Of a DNA stretch of 64,000 nucleotides, positions 54,011 to 62,266 are shown one piece after another (position 1 is the first letter of the stretch; each line of letters opens with the position of its first letter). The notes below the pieces were generated by a model that saw nothing but the letters and a program-made list of their open reading frames with translations, had not been told where the DNA came from and did no database searches. Origin of the DNA: GCA-2715965 sp047608975 (GTDB lineage: Bacteria > Verrucomicrobiota > Verrucomicrobiia > Limisphaerales > JAYPXF01); assembly GCA_047608975.1 (NCBI GenBank), contig JBLFYM010000003.1, forward strand, positions 40,543 to 104,542. The letters are read 5' to 3'. The position numbers were made by a program, and so were the translations under genes.

Positions 54011-56152
54011 ATGACAAAGTTTGTTCGCATCGCGCTACTCATCGGCGCGCTGAGTTTTCTCACCACCAGTCAGGCCGACACCCGACCGAACATCGTGCTC
54101 ATCATGGTCGATGACATGGGCTGGTCGAACATCGGTCCGTATGGCGGGATGGTGGAGACCCCGACGCTCGACCGGTTGGCGCGGGACGGCGTGCGGTTCA
54201 ATCAGTTCTACAATGCCGCGCGTTGTTGTCCGACCCGGGCGACTCTGATGACGGGACTGCATCCGCACCAAGTAGGCGTGGGCCATATGATTCTGCCCAT
54301 TCGTCCACTGCCTGATGGCGATCCTGAGAATCCCCGATCGGCGTTTGGACTGACCTCCAAGGATCGCGCAAAGATCCCGGCTTCCTATCAAGGCTGGCTG
54401 GATGAGGCGATTCCTACCCTGCCAGAGATGCTGAAGGCGGCCGGCTACGGAACCTATATGACCGGCAAATGGCATCTGGCGAATGAGAAACCGGGCACTT
54501 GGCCAAGGCAACGCGGCTTTGATCGCTTCTACGGACATCTGGCCGGCACTTCTGATTTTTTCCGACCGGCGAATCTGCATCGCGGCAACGAACCGATCAC
54601 GGCAACGGGCGAGCGCTACTACATCACCGACGCAATCTCGGAGCAGGCAATCGAGTTTTTGGGAGAGCACGAACGCAAGCAGGACAAGGAACCATTCTTC
54701 CTCTACCTCGCCTACAACGCTCCGCATTTCCCGGTGCAATGCATGCCCGAAGAGTATGAGAAATATCAGGGTCGATTCATGGAAGGCTGGGATGTGCTCC
54801 GCGAGCAACGTCTGGCGAAACAGAAGCGAATGGGAATTGTTCCGCAGAACACGCGACTCGCACCCCGGCCTGACATCGTTCCGGCCTGGGATACGCTGAG
54901 CAGAGAGAAGCAGATCGAGATGGACGCCATCATGGCGACTTACGCCGGCATGATCGATCGGGTCGATCAGAACATTGGCAAACTCGTTCGCCACCTGGAA
55001 CAGACCGGTGAACTGGACAATACGATTCTCTTTTTTCTGTCCGACAATGGCGGCGAGGCCGAAACCGGACCGCTCGGCCAATTCGATTTCAAGACCCTGG
55101 GCATTTACGGAAAGGGTGGGAACAAATACGGCAAAGGCTGGGCGACGCTGTCGAACACGCCGTTTCGCGAATACAAACATTTCACCCATCAGGGAGGCGT
55201 CCAGAGTCCACTCATCGTTCATTGGCCCGCCGGTATCGCGAAGGGAAACAGGAACCGCATTATGCCGCAATCCAGCTATCTGCCTGATCTCGTTGAAACC
55301 TGCCTCGATGTCGCCAATGCCTCGCGCCCCAAGATGAAGAACGGCAAAGCTGTCCCCGACGGAGACGGGATCAGCCTGGCAAAGACACTACAGGGCGCGA
55401 AAGCCCCGCTGCACAACGAACCCATCTTCATCGAACACGAAGGCAACCGCATCGCCCGCGACGGCAAATGGAAACTCGTTGCCTACCACGACAAGCCTTG
55501 GGAACTCTTCGACCTGGATTCCGATCGCAGTGAAAGCGATGACCTCGCGAAGATGAATCCTCAGATCGTCAGCCGCCTCAAAGTTGCCTATGCCGAGTGG
55601 GCTGAACACGTTGGTGCTGTCGACTGGACTGTGGCCCGCGGCTACAGCGTTTACGGTTCCGGCAAAGCCAGGTTCAACCGGAGACAGAAGAAGTTCCGTC
55701 TGCAAAGCGGCGCGGATCTTGGCCGCGAGCAGGCTCCCTACATCGCGGGACGCGGCTTCAGCGTCAGCGCACAGATCGCCGAACCCGGTAACGGCGTGAT
55801 CGTTGCCCAAGGCGGAATCGCCCTCGGCTGGGCGCTGTTTGTCCAGGAAGGCAAACTGATCTTTGCCGCGACTGACAAAGGCAAACGAACCGTTATTTCC
55901 ACCGACACAGTCCCCAAAGCAAACTCGAAGATCACGCTCCGGATCACGAAATCGGGCGAGGTGACGCTCCGGGTAAACGGTAAACCGGCCGGATCAGGAA
56001 AACTCCCCGGACCGATCTCTGAACAACCGCTCGACGGCCTGCAGATCGGCAAGGACAGCAACGGCAACGTCGGCGACTACCCGTCCCCCTTCCCCTTCAC
56101 CGGCCAAGTGAAAGCGGTGGAGATCACCTTCGCCACGCGCGCGAATAGGTAG
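54011..56152 (+). CDS. Exported arylsulfatase with a C-terminal carbohydrate-binding-like domain
   Basis: A 713-residue protein with a signal peptide (MTKFVRIALLIGALSFLTTSQA). Sulfatase blocks: TRPNIVLIMVDDMGWSNIGPYGG (Asp34/Asp35), RCCPTRATLMTGLHPHQVGVGHM with Cys72 in CxPxR, MTGKWHLANEKPGTWPRQRGFD, TILFFLSDNGGEAETGP, REYKHFTHQGGVQSPLIVHWP. The final 150 residues (after about 560) form a beta-rich domain (GVIVAQGGIALGWALFVQEGKLIFA and VTLRVNGKPAGSGKLPGP). The layout equals the large arylsulfatase A-like type in PVC bacteria. Follows the P450 by 59 bp. Confidence 0.92.
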   Translation: MTKFVRIALLIGALSFLTTSQADTRPNIVLIMVDDMGWSNIGPYGGMVETPTLDRLARDGVRFNQFYNAARCCPTRATLMTGLHPHQVGVGHMILPIRPLPDGDPENPRSAFGLTSKDRAKIPASYQGWLDEAIPTLPEMLKAAGYGTYMTGKWHLANEKPGTWPRQRGFDRFYGHLAGTSDFFRPANLHRGNEPITATGERYYITDAISEQAIEFLGEHERKQDKEPFFLYLAYNAPHFPVQCMPEEYEKYQGRFMEGWDVLREQRLAKQKRMGIVPQNTRLAPRPDIVPAWDTLSREKQIEMDAIMATYAGMIDRVDQNIGKLVRHLEQTGELDNTILFFLSDNGGEAETGPLGQFDFKTLGIYGKGGNKYGKGWATLSNTPFREYKHFTHQGGVQSPLIVHWPAGIAKGNRNRIMPQSSYLPDLVETCLDVANASRPKMKNGKAVPDGDGISLAKTLQGAKAPLHNEPIFIEHEGNRIARDGKWKLVAYHDKPWELFDLDSDRSESDDLAKMNPQIVSRLKVAYAEWAEHVGAVDWTVARGYSVYGSGKARFNRRQKKFRLQSGADLGREQAPYIAGRGFSVSAQIAEPGNGVIVAQGGIALGWALFVQEGKLIFAATDKGKRTVISTDTVPKANSKITLRITKSGEVTLRVNGKPAGSGKLPGPISEQPLDGLQIGKDSNGNVGDYPSPFPFTGQVKAVEITFATRANR

Positions 56153-56268
56153 GATCGGGTGATTCAACCTGGGTGGCCGACCAGGACATTGACCGCAACC
56201 GGTTGAAGTTCCGACTGGCACCATTCGGTGATTGAATCTGTTGGGCTAGATTTACGAAGCTCTGCGGC

Positions 56269-57069
56269 GTGGCCAATCCGCACGATCAGAACCGACAGAC
56301 CTGGGATCGACTCGCACGCGAAGAATATCCGCTCGCACGCGCGGTCGGGGAAAAGGAAATCAAGAACCCCGCCTTCATCACGAACCCTTGGGGATGGATC
56401 GGAAAGGACGTGAAGGGAAAGCGGGTGTTATGCCTGGCCGCCGGTGGCGGTAAACACAGCGTTCTCTTTGCGCTCGCAGGCGCGGATACCACGGTGGTCG
56501 ACATCAGCCCGGAGATGCTGGAACTGGATCGCCGCGAGGCATCCGAACGCGGTCTTAAGATGCGGATCCTGGAGGCGTCAATGGACAATCTGTCCGCCCT
56601 GGAATCGGACCAGTTCGACATCGTCATCCAACCGGTGAGCAGTTGCTACGTTCCAGATCTTCTGACCGTGTATCGGGAAGTCGCCCGAGTGCTGAAAGCG
56701 GACGGAATCTACGTCTGTCAACACAAACAACCGCAAAGCCTACAAACCGGGCTGCGACCTATCGGTGTTGGTTACGTCGTGCAGGAGCGCTACTACCGCT
56801 CCGGTCCACTGCCCCAGATCTCCGGCGTCAACCCGGTTCGTGAGGAGGGCGCACAGGAGTTTCTGCATCGCTGGGATGATCTGCTCGGCGGCCTGTGCAA
56901 GAACGGTTTCATGATTGAAGACGTGGCCGAACCGCGCCACGCCGATTTCAGCGCAGCGGCCGGAACGTTCAAACACCGCAGTTGCTATCTGCCGCCTTAC
57001 ATCGCAGTCAAGGCGCGCCGACGGGCCGACTATGTGTCGGATGACAATCGGATCATTTTACCGTCGTAG
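56269..57069 (+). CDS. Class I SAM-dependent methyltransferase
   Basis: A 266-residue cytoplasmic methyltransferase starting at GTG 56269. SAM motif VLCLAAGGGKHSVLFALAGADTTVVDISPEMLELDRREA lies at about residues 53-90 (the motif I is LAAGGG, slightly divergent from GxGxG), then FDIVIQPVSSCYVPDLLTVYREVARVLKADG. The C-terminal half has conserved aromatic residues around SGVNPVREEGAQEFLHRWDDLLGG. Substrate unknown. No relation to the nearby sulfatase is evident beyond strand; 116 bp separate them. Confidence 0.83.
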   Translation: MANPHDQNRQTWDRLAREEYPLARAVGEKEIKNPAFITNPWGWIGKDVKGKRVLCLAAGGGKHSVLFALAGADTTVVDISPEMLELDRREASERGLKMRILEASMDNLSALESDQFDIVIQPVSSCYVPDLLTVYREVARVLKADGIYVCQHKQPQSLQTGLRPIGVGYVVQERYYRSGPLPQISGVNPVREEGAQEFLHRWDDLLGGLCKNGFMIEDVAEPRHADFSAAAGTFKHRSCYLPPYIAVKARRRADYVSDDNRIILPS

Positions 57070-57215
57070 CTTTCGCGAACGACAGGTGACAGCGGGGAAT
57101 CTGCTCGCTCACCCGCCTCTGCGTCCCGCGCTACGGCGCGGCGGGCTGCTTGCTGCCACATAACCCGACCGCCGTTTCTTGTTCCCCGCACCAAGCCGGT
57201 CTATCTTCCCCACCG

Positions 57216-57947
57216 ATGACCGAAGAACCTTACCGCTGGCTGGAGGCGATCTCGAATCGTCGGGAATACGTCACCGAGCAACTGAAGAGTGGCTCGCCGG
57301 TGTTCGCCGCATCACTTGCTGACGGGATTCTGCTGCTCGGCGTCGGGTCAGGTCAGTCCAAGGTATTCGAACTTCACGACCGTGAAGCCATGGCAGCATT
57401 GGGTCATCCGGCGGACATCGAAAAGCTGCGGCAAGCGGCGGTCGATGCCGCTCACGTCGAATCCTTCACGCGCGCCGCCGAAGACGTCACGTTGCGTCGC
57501 TTGGTCAGCTTCAACCTGAGCGCCAGGGTGAAGCAGGAGTTCGAACAACTCTTCACGGCACCCTTTCTTACGGAAATTCTATTTGCAGAACTCGGAAACT
57601 CACGGGCGGAAGACGTGCTGGTGGCACTGCACTTTGACGGCGGATTTCAGTTTCTCTCCGACGGTGTGGGGGCGGTGGCCCCCGATGGCGAGCGTGCTGC
57701 CGAAGCGCAGGCGTGGCTCGTGGCGCACAAGCTTTCGGAACAGCCACGCAAGGAAGCCGGTATGCTGATGTTGCGCGCGTGGTGGAGATTGACCACCGAG
57801 CGTTCCTTTGGCGACGACATCCCGGTGGAAGAAATCACCGCCGGGGTTCAAAAGGCTCTTGAGGGCAAGACTTTGGAGATCGGCTGGCTCAAGCGCGATC
57901 ATGATCGAGCCGCGCGATACGAGGAGTTGGCAGTCGATTCTCTTTAA
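57216..57947 (+). CDS. Proteasome alpha-type subunit-like protein
   Basis: A 243-residue protein resembling the actinobacterial 20S proteasome alpha subunit: an N-terminal helix PYRWLEAISNRREYVTEQLKSGSPVFAASLADGILLLGVG, then KVFELHDREAMAALGHPADIEKLRQAAVDAAHVESFTRAAEDVTLRRLVSF, and PFLTEILFAELGNSRAEDVLVALHFDGGF. There is no N-terminal catalytic Thr, as expected for an alpha subunit. It would form the heptameric outer ring gating a beta ring. No beta subunit, ARC/Mpa ATPase, Pup/UBact or ligase gene is in the window. The start was placed at ATG 57216, where the helix begins. An alternative is a related alpha-like protein not in a proteasome. Confidence 0.75.
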   Translation: MTEEPYRWLEAISNRREYVTEQLKSGSPVFAASLADGILLLGVGSGQSKVFELHDREAMAALGHPADIEKLRQAAVDAAHVESFTRAAEDVTLRRLVSFNLSARVKQEFEQLFTAPFLTEILFAELGNSRAEDVLVALHFDGGFQFLSDGVGAVAPDGERAAEAQAWLVAHKLSEQPRKEAGMLMLRAWWRLTTERSFGDDIPVEEITAGVQKALEGKTLEIGWLKRDHDRAARYEELAVDSL

Positions 57948-57968
57948 GGCGTAACCGTGCCCCCCACC

Positions 57969-57990
57969 CACTCGCTCACGCTCGCCGCCA
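57969..57990. repeat. Second copy of the REP-like arm
   Basis: Twenty-two bases beginning CACTCGCTCACGCTC are identical to the complement of the left arm of the inverted repeat at 25441-25508. Here only one arm is obvious. It sits in the 66-bp convergent spacer between the proteasome-like gene and fabF, where a bidirectional terminator function would fit. Confidence 0.6.
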
Positions 57991-58013
57991 CAGGGACTAT
58001 CTCCCCGGGATAA

Positions 58014-59270
58014 TTACACGAACCGGCGCGCGGCGATGGTGGCGTTGTGCCCACCGAATCCGAAGGAGTTGTTCAGAATCGCATCGATCGGCATCTCCCG
58101 CGCGCCATCAGACACATAATCCAGATCGCATTCCGGATCCTGGTTCTCGATGTTGATCGTGGGAGGAGCGATCTGCTTTTGAAGCGCCAGTGCGCAAAGC
58201 GCCATTTCCGTGGCACCCGCAGCGCCGAGCAGATGACCGGTCGCGCCTTTGGTCGAATTCACCACCAGCTTGTGGGCGTGCTCACCGAAGACGGATTTCA
58301 CCGCCTGCGTTTCGCAGATATCACCCTGCGGAGTAGAGGTGCCGTGGGCATTGATGTAGGAAATGTCTTCCGGATTCAGGCCGCTGGATCGCAGCGCCAT
58401 CTTCATGCAGCGAGCCGCGCCTTCGCCTCCAGGTGAAGGGGAGGTCAGGTGATGCGCATCAGCGGTGTTGCCGTAACCCGTGATCTCACAATAGATCGTG
58501 GCACCACGTTTCTTGGCGTGCTCGAGTTCTTCGACACAAAGAACGGCAGCGCCTTCGCCCATCACAAATCCATCGCGATCCTTGTCGAACGGACGCGAGG
58601 CGTGCTGGGGATCGTCGTTGCGGGTGCTCAACGCGCGCATGGCGGCAAAGCCGCCGATTCCCATCGGCACACAGGCCGCTTCAGTGCCGCCGGCAAAAAT
58701 GGCATCGGCATCACCCATCTTGATCGTGCGCCAGGCTTCGCCGAGGGCATGGGTCGCGGTCGCGCAGGCCGAGCAGGTGGCCATGTTTGGTCCGCGCAAA
58801 TTGTAATACATGGAGAAGATCCCCGACGCCATGTTGAGGATCAGCATCGGAATCGTGAACGGCGACATCCGGCTCGGTCCGCGATTCAACAGAATCTCCT
58901 TCTGGGTTTCCGTGGTCTGCAGCCCGCCGATTCCGGAACCGATGAAGGCTCCGATACGATCCGCGTCGCATTCATCGACCTTGAGTCCGGAATGCTCCAG
59001 CGCCTTCCAACCGGCGAAGATGCCGAATTGGGTGAAGCGATCGGTGCGGCGGACTTCCTTGGGAGATGGAAACGCGGGCTTTGGATCAAAGTCCTTCACC
59101 TCGGCGGCAATCTGGCAGGCGTAGTCCGAGATATCGAACGACTCGATACGCTGAATGCCACATTTGCCCGCGATGATGTTATTCCAAAATATGTCAATCT
59201 CCTGGCCCAGCGAATTTACTACGCCAATCCCGGTGATCACCACCCGCCTGTCTGCAATGGAATTACCCAT
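58014..59270 (-). CDS. fabF: 3-oxoacyl-[acyl-carrier-protein] synthase II
   Basis: A 418-residue condensing enzyme of normal FabF length. It begins MGNSIADRRVVITGIGVVNSLG; the nucleophile Cys is in MATCSACATATHALGEAW, the two His are in YINAHGTSTPQGD and NSTKGATGHLLGAAG, and GFGGHNATIAARRFV closes the chain. It elongates acyl-ACP with malonyl-ACP in type II fatty acid synthesis. The gene follows acpP on the same strand with an intrinsic-terminator-like hairpin in between whose U-tract ends at the ATG. There is no room for a purine-rich ribosome-binding site, so translation initiation is atypical. Confidence 0.96.
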   Translation of the reverse strand: MGNSIADRRVVITGIGVVNSLGQEIDIFWNNIIAGKCGIQRIESFDISDYACQIAAEVKDFDPKPAFPSPKEVRRTDRFTQFGIFAGWKALEHSGLKVDECDADRIGAFIGSGIGGLQTTETQKEILLNRGPSRMSPFTIPMLILNMASGIFSMYYNLRGPNMATCSACATATHALGEAWRTIKMGDADAIFAGGTEAACVPMGIGGFAAMRALSTRNDDPQHASRPFDKDRDGFVMGEGAAVLCVEELEHAKKRGATIYCEITGYGNTADAHHLTSPSPGGEGAARCMKMALRSSGLNPEDISYINAHGTSTPQGDICETQAVKSVFGEHAHKLVVNSTKGATGHLLGAAGATEMALCALALQKQIAPPTINIENQDPECDLDYVSDGAREMPIDAILNNSFGFGGHNATIAARRFV

Positions 59271-59311
59271 AAAAAAGAAAAAAGGCAGCGGGAGCTTGGC
59301 GCCCGGCTGCC
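59271..59311 (-). terminator. Intrinsic terminator between acpP and fabF, U-tract abutting the fabF start
   Basis: On the minus strand the sequence at 59311-59284 folds with GGCAGC pairing with GCTGCC, and GGG with CCC after a single bulged C, around a 9-nt loop. The next 13 bases (59283-59271) are U-rich (T6-C-T6). Immediately after comes ATG of fabF at 59270. It should terminate part of the acpP transcripts. Confidence 0.78.
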
Positions 59312-59328
59312 TGTGAAATCTGCGTCGC

Positions 59329-59574
59329 TTACTTCGCGTTCTCTTCGACGTAACGAATCACATCCCCGACGCTCATGAGATTTTCAGCTTCTTCGTCAGG
59401 AACCTCGATACCAAATTCCTCTTCCAGTCCCATGATGAGTTCCACGGTGTCGAGGGAATCTGCGCCAAGATCTTCAATGAACTTCGCATCCGGCGAAACT
59501 TGGTCAGCATTGACGCCGAGCTGATCGACGATGATATCTTTTACTTTTTGTTCGATTGATTTTTCTTCGGCCAT
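59329..59574 (-). CDS. acpP: Acyl carrier protein
   Basis: An 81-residue acidic protein. The phosphopantetheine serine is in DLGADSLDTVELIMGLEEEFG (Ser40), and the four-helix ACP pattern is complete (KVKDIIVDQLGVNADQVSPDAKF ... EAENLMSVGDVIRYVEENAK). It carries acyl groups for fatty acid and probably polyketide-related synthesis. Followed on its strand by a terminator and fabF. Divergent from the ABC permease gene by 231 bp. Upstream of the ATG the leader lacks a strong purine-rich site. Confidence 0.97.
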   Translation of the reverse strand: MAEEKSIEQKVKDIIVDQLGVNADQVSPDAKFIEDLGADSLDTVELIMGLEEEFGIEVPDEEAENLMSVGDVIRYVEENAK

Positions 59575-59805
59575 GTTGTCTTTAGTATTTGTTTTGCGTG
59601 TGTCTATTGAACGGTACGAGTTAGCGCAAGAACGAATTTAGCATTTTTCCTGCCAGAATAGTACCCGCTGAATCCGATTGCATCCGGGCAAATTCCTTGG
59701 GTTGCCAACCGCCCGGACCGGTACTCTCCACCCACGCTTGCTTCCGCTGGAAACTTTGACTTCCCCTGCCCCTGATTTCGCCGTTTCCTCACCGCAGTTA
59801 CAGCC

Positions 59806-61032
59806 ATGGTGTTCCGTCTTATTCGAAATGCGTTCCGTCAAATCGGGCGACAGCCGTTCCGCACGCTGTTGGTCTTGCAAGGCGTGATCTGGGGCACTGC
59901 GCTGGGCGTGCTGCCGCCGGCACTGATCCATGGCAGCATGAAGCAGGCGGAAGAGGACGCCACATCCAGTGGGATCGACCGGATCGTCATCACGCTCGAA
60001 CGCCGCAGGCTGAGCGACGCATTCGAATGGGAGGACGTGGAACTGATCCGTGAAAAATATCAGGACCGGTTTCGACAGCTAAACGCGTATGCGACCCTCC
60101 AAATGGATGGTGAGTCGATCCTCGCCGTCAGCGACGGCGGACTCGCGGGCCGCGCGTTGACCCTCACGGCCGGCCGGGATTTCAATGCGGCGGAAATTTC
60201 AGGGAAACAACCGGCAGCCATGATCGACGACCAACTCGCAGCCAAACGCTTCACCGGAGACCCGATCGGACAGGAAATCAAGCTCGGCAAACTCACCCTG
60301 AAAGTGGTCGGCGTGGTATCCGGAGGCACGGACGGGAAGGTAGACGAATTCGGATACAAGTCCGGCCACGCAATGAGCCGGTTCATCAACGGAATCAAAA
60401 AGAACATCGGGGCAATCGAAGGAGACGACGTGAAGCGGTTACGCACGCGCAAGAACATCATGATTCCCCGGCGCCTGCTTCCCGATGTGCGACCGAACAT
60501 CATTGAGATGCGGGCGGACCCGAAGATCGTCTTGGATCTGCGCGACGAGTTGCGATCGGACCTCGTGAGCGCCGGGTATCAACCGGTCATCTACACGAAC
60601 GCACTTTTGCCCGTCCTCTATCGCACGACGCTCGACACCTTTGTGGAACTCAACCGGGCCGTTTTCTTTCTGTGCATCATGGTCGGCACGAGTGTCGTGT
60701 GCGTATTGATGGTGCTGTCCGTCGTCGAGCGGCAACGCGAGATTGCGATCCGCCGGGTGGAAGGCGCGCGGCAATGGCATGTGGCCCTGCAATTTGTTGT
60801 CGAGACGGGAACGATCTGTCTCGTCGGCGCGCTGCTTGGCGTACTCGTCGGCTGCGGATTGGCTGCCCTTCGGGTCTGGCTGGAGCCGTTGCAGGCGGTC
60901 ACGTGGGCCTTTCCACCGGTGGAATCCCTGGTGATGGTAGCTATCGTTTCCGGGGTCGGACTGATTGGTGGACTCCTTCCGGCATGGCGCGCCGTCTGCT
61001 TGGATCCGGTTGAGGTATTGCGCAATGAATAG
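59806..61032 (+). CDS. ABC transporter permease, MacB/FtsX type (first subunit)
   Basis: A 408-residue membrane protein: N-terminal membrane helix (AFRQIGRQPFRTLLVLQGVIWGTALGVL), a long periplasmic MacB-like core domain (about residues 50-270), and three C-terminal helices including REIAIRRVEGARQWHVALQFVVETGTICLVGALLGVLVGCGLA and the conserved cytoplasmic PAWRAVCLDPVEVLRNE end. It forms a mechanotransmission ABC transporter with the next two genes, moving energy to the periplasm to export peptides, lipoproteins or toxins. No periplasmic adaptor gene is adjacent. Confidence 0.88.
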   Translation: MVFRLIRNAFRQIGRQPFRTLLVLQGVIWGTALGVLPPALIHGSMKQAEEDATSSGIDRIVITLERRRLSDAFEWEDVELIREKYQDRFRQLNAYATLQMDGESILAVSDGGLAGRALTLTAGRDFNAAEISGKQPAAMIDDQLAAKRFTGDPIGQEIKLGKLTLKVVGVVSGGTDGKVDEFGYKSGHAMSRFINGIKKNIGAIEGDDVKRLRTRKNIMIPRRLLPDVRPNIIEMRADPKIVLDLRDELRSDLVSAGYQPVIYTNALLPVLYRTTLDTFVELNRAVFFLCIMVGTSVVCVLMVLSVVERQREIAIRRVEGARQWHVALQFVVETGTICLVGALLGVLVGCGLAALRVWLEPLQAVTWAFPPVESLVMVAIVSGVGLIGGLLPAWRAVCLDPVEVLRNE

Positions 61033-62248
61033 CCTCCGGACCGTGCTTGTCTTCGCCAGCCGTGGACTGCTGCGACGCCCACTGCAGACCACGCTCATCC
61101 TGTTTGTGCTCACCATTTCACTGGCCGGGACGATGACGATCATGGCCGTCCTCTCCGGCGTAAAGGCACAGATGTACAACGATCTCCAACGCGTGGGCCT
61201 CGACGTCGTCAACGTGCAGATGGTTCCGGATCTGCAGAATCTGTTGATGAGTCCGCTGATGATGGAAGACACCAAGTGGATGCAGGAAGCGGCCGGTGGC
61301 GGTCAACTCGCCCCCTTCCGCGTGGACATGGCCGTGGGGGCGGATCTGGAAACGGAACGGAGCGGTGAATTCCTGTTGTTGACCACGACCCACGAATGGG
61401 GCGGCATCGCACCCTTGGAACTGGCGGAAGGTCGATTCCTCAATCCCGGTGAGAAAGACGCCTGCGTCTTGGATGAACAGGTGGCGGAGAAGATCTTCCC
61501 GGATCGGCCCGCGGTGGGAAACCTCCTGTTCGCCAGCGTCGAAGGTCGGATTCAGGTCTTTGAAATCGTCGGCGTGTTGAAGGACCCGTTTGCGATTCGG
61601 AAAAAGTTCGATGAACTCGATTTCGCCGGCGCGGCACGCTCCACCATCAACCGGATGCTGGAATTCAAGAGCGTCTACATCACCGGAGATTTCTCCGAAC
61701 CCCATGAGCCCATTCACGGCGCGGTGCTGAAGGTCGAGCCAGGCGAAGACTCTCGCATCGCCGCCAAGAACATCATGCGGCAAACCCGGAAGCGCGGACT
61801 CCCCACCGTGGCCTGGGCACGTCGTGACTGGGTGAACAACGTGCTCAAAGGTGCGGACCTCACCACCCAGGTCGCCAGCCTGCTCTGGATCATCGTCCTT
61901 TTCGTAACCGGAGTGATGATCATGACCATCTCTTTGGTCGCAATCCGGGAACGTTACCGTGAACTCGCAATCCGCCGGACAGAGGGGGCGATCCGCCTTC
62001 ACATCGTCGGACAGTTGCTGCTGGAGAACATGTTGCTCAGCGCGCTTGCCGGCGTCATCGCCGTGGTCTTGGCGCACTGGATGGGAGGCTTGCTCGAGGC
62101 CCGCTACCTGTCCTGGGCACCCACCTTTATCCGCAGTGAAATGGCCCTCGCACTCGGACTGGGAATCGGTATTGGCGCCCTCGCCACCGTGATCCCCGCC
62201 TATCGCGCCGCCTCGCTCGATCCCGTGGAAGTGCTTGCCCAGAACTGA
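61025..62248 (+). CDS. ABC transporter permease, MacB/FtsX type (second subunit)
   Basis: A 407-residue paralogue of the first permease; start ATG 61025 overlaps the previous stop by 8 bases, implying coupled translation. It has an N-terminal helix (VFASRGLLRRPLQTTLILFVLTISLAG), a periplasmic MacB-type domain with EWGGIAPLELAEGRFLNPGEKDACVLDEQVAEKIFP, and the C-terminal helical bundle (YRELAIRRTEGAIRLHIVGQLLLENMLLSALAGVIAVVLAHWMGG) ending in IPAYRAASLDPVEVLAQN. Frames that extend upstream to 60965 overlap the first permease and were rejected. Confidence 0.88.
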   Translation: MNSLRTVLVFASRGLLRRPLQTTLILFVLTISLAGTMTIMAVLSGVKAQMYNDLQRVGLDVVNVQMVPDLQNLLMSPLMMEDTKWMQEAAGGGQLAPFRVDMAVGADLETERSGEFLLLTTTHEWGGIAPLELAEGRFLNPGEKDACVLDEQVAEKIFPDRPAVGNLLFASVEGRIQVFEIVGVLKDPFAIRKKFDELDFAGAARSTINRMLEFKSVYITGDFSEPHEPIHGAVLKVEPGEDSRIAAKNIMRQTRKRGLPTVAWARRDWVNNVLKGADLTTQVASLLWIIVLFVTGVMIMTISLVAIRERYRELAIRRTEGAIRLHIVGQLLLENMLLSALAGVIAVVLAHWMGGLLEARYLSWAPTFIRSEMALALGLGIGIGALATVIPAYRAASLDPVEVLAQN

Positions 62249-62266
62249 ACCAGCCCCAATTCAAAG

